Positions 27,063-35,654 of a DNA stretch of 64,000 nt are shown piece after piece. This DNA comes from Planctomycetota bacterium (GTDB lineage: Bacteria; Planctomycetota; UBA8742; UBA2392), in the NCBI GenBank assembly GCA_016712285.1, contig JADJRK010000001.1, forward strand, positions 2,294,001 through 2,358,000, given 5' to 3'. Within the stretch, counting starts at the first letter, position 1, and every line of letters begins with the position of its first letter. Below the pieces are notes generated by a model that worked only from the letters and a program-made list of their open reading frames with translations, searched no databases and was not told the origin of the DNA. The position numbers were made by a program, and so were the translations under genes.

Positions 27063-27737
27063 TCAACCCAGCAATAGACGATGCACCAGTTGTTCTCGCG
27101 TGGCGTCGTCAAGCATGCGGTCTGTGCCGGGATAGAGAATCTGCTCTTCCTTCATGTTGTGCTCAACCAGCACTCCCAGCAGGTTTGCGTGCCAGCGCTG
27201 CAAGGCTTCGGAGTCTTTGCTTGCAGCGCTTTGCACGATTTCATCGACGGCATGCTTGATCTCGACGTGCTCGTGGCGCATGACCGCCGTCGGGCCGACG
27301 TCGCGCATGCCCGTGCGCTCTTCAAACTCGGGAAACAAGATGTCGTTCTCGATCGCGATGTGCCGGAACAGCCCATCCCGAAAACGCGTGGCGCAACGCT
27401 CTGCGCCCTGCCAGTCGCCTGCACCCGCCGCTCGCATGCACTCCACCAGGATCGAATCCAGCCGGTCATGATCCCATGCCAGGTATTCCGACACGCGCGG
27501 CGCCGACGCCTCAAGGCGGGCGATAAAGCGCACCAGCCCCTGCCCGGCGGCCGCATCAACCGGCGAGAACCAGAAGCGCCGTGGCGCGGCCTCAAGTACG
27601 GCCTGCAACAGGTCTGCCCTGTCCTCAGGCATGATCACATCCAGCTCAGTGCCCGGTCGCAGCTGCTTCAGCCGGTCGACCAGGCTCGCGGCCCGCTGTT
27701 CTGGGGCAACTTCACGTGCGTCATAGGTCTGTGTCAT
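27063..27737 (-). CDS. DUF2249-hemerythrin domain protein 1
   Basis: The 224-residue protein has an N-terminal DUF2249-like half (about 1-75) and a hemerythrin four-helix domain with di-iron ligands in WDHDRLDS, RHIAIENDILFPEFE, RHEHVEI and HNMKEEQILYP. Such domains bind O2 or NO at a di-iron site and are common in denitrifiers. It is the last gene of the benzoyl-CoA reductase operon, 20 bp after its paralogue. A protective or sensing role for the O2- and NO-sensitive reductase is inferred. Confidence 0.82.
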   Translation of the reverse strand: MTQTYDAREVAPEQRAASLVDRLKQLRPGTELDVIMPEDRADLLQAVLEAAPRRFWFSPVDAAAGQGLVRFIARLEASAPRVSEYLAWDHDRLDSILVECMRAAGAGDWQGAERCATRFRDGLFRHIAIENDILFPEFEERTGMRDVGPTAVMRHEHVEIKHAVDEIVQSAASKDSEALQRWHANLLGVLVEHNMKEEQILYPGTDRMLDDATREQLVHRLLLG

Positions 27738-27757
27738 CGGTTTCTCGCTGTCTTCGG

Positions 27758-28435
27758 TCAGGCCATCAGCAGGCGCTGGACCAGTGCATCCAGTTCCGGC
27801 TGGGGAAAAGTGTCATCGATGGACGGAAACAGGATCTCTTCTTCCTTGGCGTGATGCTCAAGCGCCACACGCCGCAGCGTCTCGTCGGCATCGCGTACCG
27901 CGCCGGCGTCGCGGGCGTTCACGGCCCGCAGCAGCCTGTCGATACCGGCGCGCACCTCAACATGCTCGGCGCGCATGTGTGCCGTCGGGCCGTCCCCGAA
28001 GCCGCCGCATGCGCTTTCGTAGGCCGGAAACAACACTTCGTCCTCAAGGTCGGCGTGGCGACGCAGGGCCGTCGCGTATCTAGAGGCATGCAAGTGTGCG
28101 TCATCCCAGCGTCCCGCAACAGCAGCCGCCAGCGTTTCCTCCAGCAGGTTTTCCATGCGACGATGGTCCCACACCAGGTAGCCCGTCACGCTTCGGGGCA
28201 ACGCCGCGTCGCGCGCCGTGAACTGCCAGCGCCACGCCGCAGGGCCGCACTCCAGGGGCCCGAAGTCGAAGCCGCCCGGAAACTCGCTCAGCAGTAGTTG
28301 CAGCAGCTTGGCGGGGTGGTGCGGCGCAATCAGCACCAGCGACTCGCCCGGCGCCAAACCGCTCAATGCGTCCATGATTGCGGGCAGGCGGGTCTCGTGG
28401 GGAATCGCTCGACCGTCCAGTTCAGAAATCGTCAT
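27758..28435 (-). CDS. DUF2249-hemerythrin domain protein 2
   Basis: A 225-residue paralogue of the next gene downstream, with the same two-domain layout. Hemerythrin ligands are visible in WDHRRMEN, RRHADLEDEVLFPAYE, RAEHVEV and HHAKEEEILFP. It starts 9 bp after the FabG-like gene stop and so belongs to the bcr operon. The two copies differ in about half their residues, suggesting an old duplication rather than a recent one. Confidence 0.82.
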   Translation of the reverse strand: MTISELDGRAIPHETRLPAIMDALSGLAPGESLVLIAPHHPAKLLQLLLSEFPGGFDFGPLECGPAAWRWQFTARDAALPRSVTGYLVWDHRRMENLLEETLAAAVAGRWDDAHLHASRYATALRRHADLEDEVLFPAYESACGGFGDGPTAHMRAEHVEVRAGIDRLLRAVNARDAGAVRDADETLRRVALEHHAKEEEILFPSIDDTFPQPELDALVQRLLMA

Positions 28436-28444
28436 GGATGCACC

Positions 28445-29176
28445 TCACAGGTATTGTCCGCCATCGACCCGGATCACTTGCCCGGTAATGTGTCGCGCCG
28501 CTGGCGACGCCAGAAACAACACACAGGCCGCAACGTCCTCTGATTGACCGATGTGCCCCAGCAGAGTTTCGTCGATGGCCCGCTGGCGGGTATCGGCTGG
28601 CACGCGGCCGGTCATCTCGCTGTCAATCATTCCGGGCGCGACCGCGTTGACCCGAACGCCGAAGCGCCCCAGCTCACGCGCGGCAGCCTTGGTCAGTCCG
28701 ATCAATCCGGCCTTGGAGGCGCTGTAGTTGCTCTGCCCGAACTTGCCCCGCTGACCGTTGATCGAGGTGATGTTCACGATGCTGCCGTGCTTGCGCTCGC
28801 GCATGACAGGCGCAACCGCACGCGTGAGGTAGAAGGCGCCATCCAGGTTGACCCGCATCACCGACGTCCAGTCGTCGTCCGTCAGCTTCCAGAGCACGTT
28901 GTCGCGGGTAATGCCGGCGTTGTTGACCAGCACGTCTGGCGCCTGCCCGGCCGCCGTCAGTTCGGCTGCCATGGCATGCACGGCGGCGCTATCGGTTACG
29001 TCCAGCACGCGCGCCGTGGCAACGGCCGCCAGCTCGGCGGCCGGTTCAATGTCAAACCCGACGACTTTGGCGCCGTGCTGCGCCAGCAATCGCACGCACG
29101 CCAGGCCGATGCCGCGACCGGCCCCGGTCACCCAGGCGGTTCGGCCAGTCAAGTCCAGTAGATCAGGCGCCGGCAT
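28445..29176 (-). CDS. Short-chain dehydrogenase, FabG/PhaB-like
   Basis: A 243-residue SDR with the NAD(P) motif TGAGRGIG, NNAG, the catalytic Ser in VNITS and YSASK. It is closest in feel to 3-oxoacyl-ACP/acetoacetyl-CoA reductases. In this operon it may act on a hydroxyacyl-CoA of the lower benzoyl-CoA pathway (beta-oxidation of the ring-opened product), but the substrate is inferred from context. ATG 29176 overlaps the end of bcrD by 14 bp, with AAGAGA upstream. Confidence 0.8.
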   Translation of the reverse strand: MPAPDLLDLTGRTAWVTGAGRGIGLACVRLLAQHGAKVVGFDIEPAAELAAVATARVLDVTDSAAVHAMAAELTAAGQAPDVLVNNAGITRDNVLWKLTDDDWTSVMRVNLDGAFYLTRAVAPVMRERKHGSIVNITSINGQRGKFGQSNYSASKAGLIGLTKAAARELGRFGVRVNAVAPGMIDSEMTGRVPADTRQRAIDETLLGHIGQSEDVAACVLFLASPAARHITGQVIRVDGGQYL

Positions 29177-29990
29177 GGTTCTCTTTTCTGCCGGCCAGTT
29201 TCTGGTGGCGATACGCGCCCCACAGAGCCGCGCCAATGGCGCCGGCATGCACGGAAAGTTCGTGGCTGCGCACATTCAGGTTTGCTGCGCCGTCCTTCAG
29301 CTTTTCCTCAATCGCGGCGACCAGCCCCGCGTCGCGCGCCAAGCCGCCGGTCATCAGCATCAGCCCTTCGACCTTGATCGCACGGATCAGGCCCGTCACG
29401 CGCAACGCCATGCTGTTGTGAATGCCACGCAAAATGTTGGGCGTGTTGATGCCGCGGCTGACCATGTTGATCACATCGGTTTCCGCCAACACGGCGCAGA
29501 TGCTGCTGCACTTCTCGGGGTCGTCGCCCTTCAGGGAAAGGCTTCCAATCTCTTCGATCGAGACGCCCAGATAGCGCGCAATGTTCTCAAGAAACTGGCC
29601 GCTGCCGGACGCGCACTGGCTGGTCATCTGGTACTGCAGCACCCGGCCGTTGGCATCAAAGCGCATCGCCCGGGTGTGCAGCGCGCCGATGTCGACGGCC
29701 CCTCGCGCTGCGGGCTCCAGGTACAGCGCACCGCGAGCGTGCGTCGTCATGCCGTAGAAGTGGCCGGTGCGCCAGGGCACCTGGTCGCCCTCGCCCGTGG
29801 TGCCGATGTAATCAAGCTGATCGCGCCTCAAGCCTGCTTCGCGCAGTGCGGCCTCGAATGACTCCTCGACAACCTCCATCACGTCGCGTCGCCGGATGCG
29901 TTCCAGGTACTGCGCCACCAGGCGCTCGTCCTGCATGATCGCGACCTTGACTGCGCCAGTGCCCACATCGATGCCTGCCGTGAGAGTCAT
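29163..29990 (-). CDS. bcrD: Benzoyl-CoA reductase ATPase subunit BcrD
   Basis: A 275-residue BadF/BadG-type ATPase that couples two ATP to electron transfer into the aromatic ring. The sugar-kinase-like ATP fold starts with GIDVGTGAVK. Conserved Cys in SQCASGSG and KCSSICAV form the [4Fe-4S] bridge shared with BcrA. The length fits the class I Bcr/Bad D subunit. ATG 29990 follows AGGAGG and overlaps the bcrA stop by ATGA. A 2-hydroxyacyl-CoA dehydratase activator is the main alternative, excluded by the complete bcr neighbourhood. Confidence 0.88.
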   Translation of the reverse strand: MTLTAGIDVGTGAVKVAIMQDERLVAQYLERIRRRDVMEVVEESFEAALREAGLRRDQLDYIGTTGEGDQVPWRTGHFYGMTTHARGALYLEPAARGAVDIGALHTRAMRFDANGRVLQYQMTSQCASGSGQFLENIARYLGVSIEEIGSLSLKGDDPEKCSSICAVLAETDVINMVSRGINTPNILRGIHNSMALRVTGLIRAIKVEGLMLMTGGLARDAGLVAAIEEKLKDGAANLNVRSHELSVHAGAIGAALWGAYRHQKLAGRKENHAGA

Positions 29991-31315
29991 GCCGCCTCCT
30001 GGGTTGTTGCCGCGCCCACCACATCGCGCAGGGCAAACGTGGCGGCGCCGACTGCACCGGTGTAGATGCTGTCGGGCGCGATGTTCAGCGTCAGACCGCC
30101 GTAGTTTTCCTCGGCGACTTCGCGCAGTGCCTTGACCGCGGCGGGGTTGCGCGCCACGCCGCCTGTGAACGTGAACTCGTTGCGAATCCCGCCGCTGCGC
30201 GCCAGCAGGCTCATCGCGCGCAGAATGATCGCGCGGTGCAGTCCCGCGACAATGTCTTCGCGCGCCTGGCCGGCTGCAAGACGATCCCGGAACTCGGCGC
30301 CCGCGAACACGGTGCACGTGGAGTTGATCTTAACCCGGCGCCTCGCACCCATCGCCAGCGGGCCCAGTTCATGCAGGCCGATGTTCATTTCGTCGGCGAT
30401 GTAGCCCAAGTAGCGGCCGCAGCCGGCGGCACAACGGTCATTCATTTGAAAGCTGGTGACGACACCATTCTCGTCCACCTGGATCGCCTTGGTGTCCTGA
30501 CCGCCGATGTCCAGCACGGTGCGCGTGGCAGGGAACATCAGGTGCGCGCCCAGCCCATGGCACAGGATTTCGCTGCGGATGCATTCCTTGGGAAAGGGCA
30601 GTCGTACGCGACCATACCCCGTTCCGACAGTGCGGACCTCGGTCAGCGGCGCTGTGGCCGCTGTTTCCAGCAGCCGCGACAGCGCATCGTCATCCTGGCG
30701 CAAGTCATCCGGCGCGCGCCGATAGCCGGCCATCAAGAGATGCTGAAAGCTGCGCGTCTCGGTCTCGTTCTCTACGGGAATGATGTTGCGATCAAACAGG
30801 CCTACCAGCCGGTCAAAGGCGGGGCCGCCCTGGCGAGACACTTCGGCGGCGTGCGCTGTGAACGAGGCACCCGCGAGGTCGCGAAAAAAGTCTGACCTTG
30901 AAGCTGCGCCCGGAGTGTAGGCGGCCGCGGCGTCGGCCCGAATGCCCTTGAAGATACGCTCCAGCGCGTCGTTCATGGTATAGCGGTCGCTGTCAAAGCG
31001 GGGGTTCTCAAGGTCGCGACGGCAATGGTCCTCAAGGCGGGTGAGCGCGCCCAGGAAGCACTCATGGCGATAGCCCGCCAGCAGCCACGCCTCCAGCCCC
31101 TCTGCGGCATCAGCAAAGCGGCCCTCTGCGCGCAGGGCACGCGACAACATTTCGAAGCGCACGTTGGTGAGCGCCTCCTGGCGGGCAACCTGTGCAGCCA
31201 CGTCGTAGTTGCTGCGGCTGTTGGTGATGCCGCGCCCGAGCATTCGGCCCTGGCTGTCGAGCGCGACGGCCTTGGTGGTGGTAGAGCCGAGATCAATGCC
31301 GATGAAGCATTCCAT
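29987..31315 (-). CDS. bcrA: Benzoyl-CoA reductase ATPase subunit BcrA
   Basis: A 442-residue ATPase subunit, the larger of the pair, as in the Thauera Bcr and Rhodopseudomonas Bad enzymes rather than the shorter Bzd type. It starts with FIGIDLGSTTTK, has an insertion of about 130 residues after the first strand set, and then VLDIGGQDTK and NDRCAAGCGRYL, where the Cys binds the shared [4Fe-4S] cluster. ATG 31315 shares one base with the bcrB stop (TAATG). The enzyme is cytoplasmic and very oxygen sensitive. Confidence 0.88.
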   Translation of the reverse strand: MECFIGIDLGSTTTKAVALDSQGRMLGRGITNSRSNYDVAAQVARQEALTNVRFEMLSRALRAEGRFADAAEGLEAWLLAGYRHECFLGALTRLEDHCRRDLENPRFDSDRYTMNDALERIFKGIRADAAAAYTPGAASRSDFFRDLAGASFTAHAAEVSRQGGPAFDRLVGLFDRNIIPVENETETRSFQHLLMAGYRRAPDDLRQDDDALSRLLETAATAPLTEVRTVGTGYGRVRLPFPKECIRSEILCHGLGAHLMFPATRTVLDIGGQDTKAIQVDENGVVTSFQMNDRCAAGCGRYLGYIADEMNIGLHELGPLAMGARRRVKINSTCTVFAGAEFRDRLAAGQAREDIVAGLHRAIILRAMSLLARSGGIRNEFTFTGGVARNPAAVKALREVAEENYGGLTLNIAPDSIYTGAVGAATFALRDVVGAATTQEAA

Positions 31316-32589
31316 TACGCTCTCCCGCGCCGGGCTTCGATCATCTGGAAGTAGGACTCGAGGCGGTTCTTGATGTTTGCCGCCGAAAAGTAGCGCGGGT
31401 CCACCAGGTCGGATTCGATGAAGCCGCCAGGCTTGCCCGTTCGCTTCTCGATCTCCCGCAGGATCAGCAGTTGCCCTGCCGAGAAGGAATTGCACGACTT
31501 CACCGAGTTGATCAGCAGGCCATCCGCCTGGTACTCGTTCATGTACGATTCAATCAGGTTGATGCGCTCGGGCAGGCTCAGGTTCGTGTAACAGCCCATG
31601 CAATAGTCGGCCAGCGTTTCGATCGGGTTGGCGGGGTCATGCCGGAAACCGCGGTCGTACAAACCGCCGACCTTGGTGTACGTGCTGGCCACAACCACCG
31701 CCCCTTCGCTGTAGAACATGCGCCAGAACTCGCGAAAGCTCGTCCAGTTGGGTGGGCCTTCTGTGACGATGCGGTACTTTTCCTCGCCCAGGTTGCCCTC
31801 GGGCGTCACTGGCCCCAGACCAAGCCGGATGCGCTCTTCAATCTCGCTGCGCAGCAACTGGTAGTAGTCAACGGCGTCCTGCGTGCCCCGAAACGCGGTG
31901 AAGATCGGCCCGATGTAGTACACGCCACCGAAGTAGGCGTCGATCGGCGACGGCTTGTGCCGGGCGCTTTCCAGCACCCACACCAGGTCGTCCTCAGCAA
32001 CCGAGGATCGCTTCAGGTCTCGCTTCAGCTTGTCAGGGTCAAACTTGCGGCCCGAGAGTTTCTCAAGGGCGGGGATCACCTTGTCGCGAATCTGGTCCGC
32101 GACATACTTGCGCATCTGCGGCGTAACATGCCCGTCGCCCTGGTACGGCACGTGCAGCATCACTACCGGGCAGTCCGCGTACTCTTTGCGCAGCAACTCA
32201 AACCACTTCAGGAACGTGAAGCAACCCGTGTAGCTGAGCAGCAGCATGTCCGGCTTCGGCAGCGGCTGGCCCGTGGGCCCCATGTTGCCGGCCTTGAGCA
32301 TGCCGATGTCCGCCTTGACGTAGGTGCATACGTCTTCGCTGTGGCCGGACTTCTCGGCGGCATGAATGAAGTCGCCGGTGCGGCCCCGCATGCCGTTCTG
32401 CAGGGCGTTGATCTCGGGCAGTACGGGCAACAGGTCAAAGTTCGCAATGAGCTCGGTCAGGTTGCCGGGCACAAAGGTGTAAACGACCTTGCGCCCGTTT
32501 TCTTTGGCGTGCGCGAGGCTGTCGAAGTAGTCGGACAGCATCTGCTTCTGGCGTTCCTGGCTCTGGTCCTTGATGGCTTGTGCGGTCAT
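31315..32589 (-). CDS. bcrB: Benzoyl-CoA reductase subunit BcrB
   Basis: A 424-residue member of the HgdB/BcrB family (2-hydroxyglutaryl-CoA dehydratase D-component type). With BcrC it forms the substrate- and Fe-S-binding module where the ring is reduced to cyclohexa-1,5-diene-1-carbonyl-CoA. Conserved Cys appear in SYTGCFTFLKW and DYCMGCYTNLS, and near the end in SVKSCNSFSAGQ. ATG 32589 overlaps the bcrC stop (ATGA). The length matches class I BcrB. Confidence 0.88.
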   Translation of the reverse strand: MTAQAIKDQSQERQKQMLSDYFDSLAHAKENGRKVVYTFVPGNLTELIANFDLLPVLPEINALQNGMRGRTGDFIHAAEKSGHSEDVCTYVKADIGMLKAGNMGPTGQPLPKPDMLLLSYTGCFTFLKWFELLRKEYADCPVVMLHVPYQGDGHVTPQMRKYVADQIRDKVIPALEKLSGRKFDPDKLKRDLKRSSVAEDDLVWVLESARHKPSPIDAYFGGVYYIGPIFTAFRGTQDAVDYYQLLRSEIEERIRLGLGPVTPEGNLGEEKYRIVTEGPPNWTSFREFWRMFYSEGAVVVASTYTKVGGLYDRGFRHDPANPIETLADYCMGCYTNLSLPERINLIESYMNEYQADGLLINSVKSCNSFSAGQLLILREIEKRTGKPGGFIESDLVDPRYFSAANIKNRLESYFQMIEARRGRA

Positions 32590-33770
32590 GCTTTCCCCCA
32601 CAGCTTGATGGCGTCGGCAAACGTGCCCGCCTGTTCGCGGATCACCTGGAATTGGCCCGTGTCTTCGGAGTACTTGAAGCTGGTGAACGGAATGCCTGCC
32701 TTGTCGAGGGCGGACTGCAGCATCGGCTGGTCCAGCAGCGCCGGGTCGCAGAAGCTGGGCGCCATCAACAGCACGCCATCGGCCCGCACAGCGCGCACCA
32801 GGCTGACAAGGTCTTCGCCCTTGGTGTTGGCCTCGTCATATTTGCTTGCGGTCGAAACGCTGTGCCGAGTAAAGCCTTCGACGAGTGCGGTCCACGGGTC
32901 CCCAGTTTCGTCGAGTTGCCTCGGAATGAACCGCGAGCCCAGCACAAAGTCGTCATCCACGACGTAGCACCCGGCGCGCTCGAGAGTGCGCAGCAGGGCC
33001 AGCGGCGGCTGTTCGCAGAATGCGCCGCGAATCAGCACACGGATGTTGTCCAACGGCCTGCGGCCGGCGTGGGGTACGGCCTGCAGGTACTCGTCAATCA
33101 ACGCCGTGTGCTGATCCACTGGCAGCAGATAGCCTGCGCGCAACAGCAGGTAGTACTCGGTAGTCGGCACCAGCCATGGCTGCTCCGTGCGCAACTGCAG
33201 CAGTTCCTGGATGGCGCGACGGTTCTGGTTGTACAGGGCAATCGAGCCGCGCAGGCGCGAATCGGTCACGCGCGTGCCGGTCAGCGCGCCGACCGCATCG
33301 GCGATCGCATGCAACTCGGTACGATAGAACTCTCCTCCCAGTTCACTGTCGAAGTTCTGCGGCAAGTCCAGGTAGTGAACATACTTGCCAGCCAGGAGCA
33401 TCTGGAACATCCCGCTGAGGTTGCGGATCACGTCGCATATGCTCGGGAACAGAAAGCCGTCCATGGCGTCAAGCCGGCCGCTGACTGCCATTTCCACGAC
33501 GCTGCGCGGCAGGTGGCAGATGTAGGATTGAAAGAACGAGTCCCCGCGCACGATCTCGAGCTGGTCGCCGCCGCCGAGAATGCCCACGGGCAACGCACCT
33601 GCCGCATGAATCACTTCGCGCGGAGCGTAGATCGGCAAGAACCCGATTGCCTTGCGGCACTCTGATTGGCCTTTCCATCTGCGAACGGATTCGAACGACA
33701 CATCCTCGTACAGCGCCTGCGCGCGCGATACCAGCGCGTCAACTTTGGATTGTTCGGTCGCCGTGCTCAT
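32586..33770 (-). CDS. bcrC: Benzoyl-CoA reductase subunit BcrC
   Basis: A 394-residue partner of BcrB in the same HgdB-like superfamily. It has the N-terminal PIYAPREVIHAAG segment typical of the family and Cys residues in YICHLPRSV, FPSICDVIRN and GAFCEQPP that are candidates for [4Fe-4S] ligation. It starts at ATG 33770, overlapping the dch stop by four bases. Gene order had-oah-dch-bcrCBAD is the classical order of denitrifying benzoate degraders. Confidence 0.88.
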   Translation of the reverse strand: MSTATEQSKVDALVSRAQALYEDVSFESVRRWKGQSECRKAIGFLPIYAPREVIHAAGALPVGILGGGDQLEIVRGDSFFQSYICHLPRSVVEMAVSGRLDAMDGFLFPSICDVIRNLSGMFQMLLAGKYVHYLDLPQNFDSELGGEFYRTELHAIADAVGALTGTRVTDSRLRGSIALYNQNRRAIQELLQLRTEQPWLVPTTEYYLLLRAGYLLPVDQHTALIDEYLQAVPHAGRRPLDNIRVLIRGAFCEQPPLALLRTLERAGCYVVDDDFVLGSRFIPRQLDETGDPWTALVEGFTRHSVSTASKYDEANTKGEDLVSLVRAVRADGVLLMAPSFCDPALLDQPMLQSALDKAGIPFTSFKYSEDTGQFQVIREQAGTFADAIKLWGKA

Positions 33771-34543
33771 GCGTGGCTCCAGTGCGGCTTGCGCCGTTCC
33801 GTGAATGCGGCAATGCCCTCGCTCGCGTCGCTGACTGCCGCCAGCCGCGTCAAGTAATCCTGCTCGGTGCAGGCCAGGTCGTGCTCCAGCCCTTCCAGCA
33901 ACTTGCTGCGCGACGCGCGTACGGCTTCACGCAACGACGCGGCGGAAAAGCGCAGAAGTGTTTTCTCGAACCATGAGTTGGCGTGACCATGCAACTCGCC
34001 GGCTGGGCATATGGCGTGAATCAGCCCGGCCTGGCTCAAGACCTCGGGGCCGACCTCTTCGCCGCCCAGGATCATGCGCTCAGACAGCGCCTGTGTGGCG
34101 CGCCGCGGCAAGAGCACAGCCGCCACGGGCGGGAACACGCCCAGGCGGATCTCAGGCACGGCAAACTTCGCGTCCGATGCGGCAAACAGGAAGTGACACG
34201 CGAGCACGACCTCGAATGCGCCACCCAGGCACATGCCCTGGACCAGTGCCGCCACGGGCACAGGGCTGGATGCGATCGCCATAACCAGTTCGCGCAGCGT
34301 TGGCAGCATCTCGCCGACTCGTTCCGGCGTGTGCTCGTCGACTGCCGCACCGAACGAGAAGTGCTTGCCTTCTGCTTCAAGGACAACCAGGCGCAGCGTG
34401 CGCGAGTCTGCCGCTATGCGGATGTGTTCTGTCAGTTCGCGCATGAGCTCGCCGGTGAACACGTTGCCGGTCGGACGATCAATCGTCAGCCTCAGCAGTG
34501 CGCCGTCGTGCTCATGGATGCTGCGAATCGGGTTCATGTTCAT
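33767..34543 (-). CDS. dch: Cyclohexa-1,5-diene-1-carbonyl-CoA hydratase
   Basis: A 258-residue enoyl-CoA hydratase/isomerase-fold enzyme adding water to the diene made by benzoyl-CoA reductase. The oxyanion-hole segments GKHFSFGA and GMCLGGAFEV are visible. Length and operon position match Dch. ATG 34543 with GAAGGG upstream overlaps the oah stop (ATGA). Confidence 0.87.
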   Translation of the reverse strand: MNMNPIRSIHEHDGALLRLTIDRPTGNVFTGELMRELTEHIRIAADSRTLRLVVLEAEGKHFSFGAAVDEHTPERVGEMLPTLRELVMAIASSPVPVAALVQGMCLGGAFEVVLACHFLFAASDAKFAVPEIRLGVFPPVAAVLLPRRATQALSERMILGGEEVGPEVLSQAGLIHAICPAGELHGHANSWFEKTLLRFSAASLREAVRASRSKLLEGLEHDLACTEQDYLTRLAAVSDASEGIAAFTERRKPHWSHA

Positions 34544-35652
34544 CCCTTCAGCGAACCCGCATTGGCCTGTGGTAACACTGCCTGAATCAGGCTCTCGTCC
34601 CATGGCCGACCCAGCGCGAGCTGGCGGCGCAGCTCGAGAAAGTCCACCTCACGCCGGTCTTTGGGCCCGTCGTTGAAAGCGCGGAACCCGGCGTTGGCCT
34701 CGGTCATCATATTCAGCGCGAGCCAGGCACGGTTGGTCTCGCGGTTGCGGTCCCAGTGTTGCAGCTTGTGCTTGCGGATCGACTCAATCGTCTTGATCGT
34801 GCAGTCGGGCATGGTCAGCGCGAGCCGCCAGCACATGCCCTCGACCGCTTCGTCCAGCTTCGAGAGGTTACTTTCCGTCCTGGCCAGCACTTCCTTGGCG
34901 CGGTCGCGGTCGGCGCCAACTTTGTACTCGCCATGCACGATGGTTCCGAACTCGTCGAGCCAGCGGTCCGTAATGACCAGCGGATTCGGAACCCACTCTC
35001 CATTCAGCTTCAGCGCCGGTACTACCTGGTTCAGCAGCCCGATGCGCAGCGCCTTGTGCGCCGACCAGGGCTCGCACAGCACCGCACTCTCCATGGCAGA
35101 GGCGAACCCCACGTACAGTGGAAGAAAGTCTGTTGAGCCGCCGTCCGGCGCCGAGCCGTGCTTGGGCCCGGCTTGCCCGAAGCGCGCAGTGTCGGCGGCA
35201 ATGCTGAAATCGCATGCCATGCCGATCTCCTGCCCGCCGCCGATGCGCATACCGTTGACGCGGTTGATCACCGGCTTGTCGCAGCCCAGGATCCCGCTGA
35301 CCATGTCGTTGAACAGCCGCATGTATTGCCGGTACTCCTGCGGGTTACCCGCGTAGTACTCGGCATACTCTTTGGTGTTGCCGCCCGTGCAGAACGCCTT
35401 GTCACCGACAGCCGTGAATACGACGGCGACAATGGCGCGGTCCATGCTGGCGCGGCGGAAGGCGAGGATCACTTCCTTGACGGCGTCGGTCGTGTAACTG
35501 TTGTACTGGCGCGGATTGTCCAGGCTGATCCAGGCGTTGAACAGTCCATCGACGGGCAGGCCCTTGCCATCCAGCAGCGGGCGGCACTCGTACCGGATGT
35601 GCCGGAACTCCAGGCCTGGCGCGAGTTCATGATTCACCAACGTGTGCGGCAT
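34540..35652 (-). CDS. oah: 6-oxocyclohex-1-ene-1-carbonyl-CoA hydrolase
   Basis: A 370-residue crotonase-fold ring hydrolase that opens the ring to 3-hydroxypimelyl-CoA. It has KAFCTGGNTKEYAEYYAG and NGMRIGGGQEIGMACDFSIA, and GPKHGSAPDGGSTDF, a signature I associate with BamA/Oah. The gene is the usual functional marker for anaerobic aromatic degradation. The start ATG lies 2 bp after the had stop. Confidence 0.9.
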   Translation of the reverse strand: MPHTLVNHELAPGLEFRHIRYECRPLLDGKGLPVDGLFNAWISLDNPRQYNSYTTDAVKEVILAFRRASMDRAIVAVVFTAVGDKAFCTGGNTKEYAEYYAGNPQEYRQYMRLFNDMVSGILGCDKPVINRVNGMRIGGGQEIGMACDFSIAADTARFGQAGPKHGSAPDGGSTDFLPLYVGFASAMESAVLCEPWSAHKALRIGLLNQVVPALKLNGEWVPNPLVITDRWLDEFGTIVHGEYKVGADRDRAKEVLARTESNLSKLDEAVEGMCWRLALTMPDCTIKTIESIRKHKLQHWDRNRETNRAWLALNMMTEANAGFRAFNDGPKDRREVDFLELRRQLALGRPWDESLIQAVLPQANAGSLKG

Positions 35653-35654
35653 GA

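Noticed and set aside
31471..32967. Plus-strand frame opposite bcrB/bcrC
   Set aside because: Antisense shadow; the minus-strand genes have clear family motifs and coupled starts.
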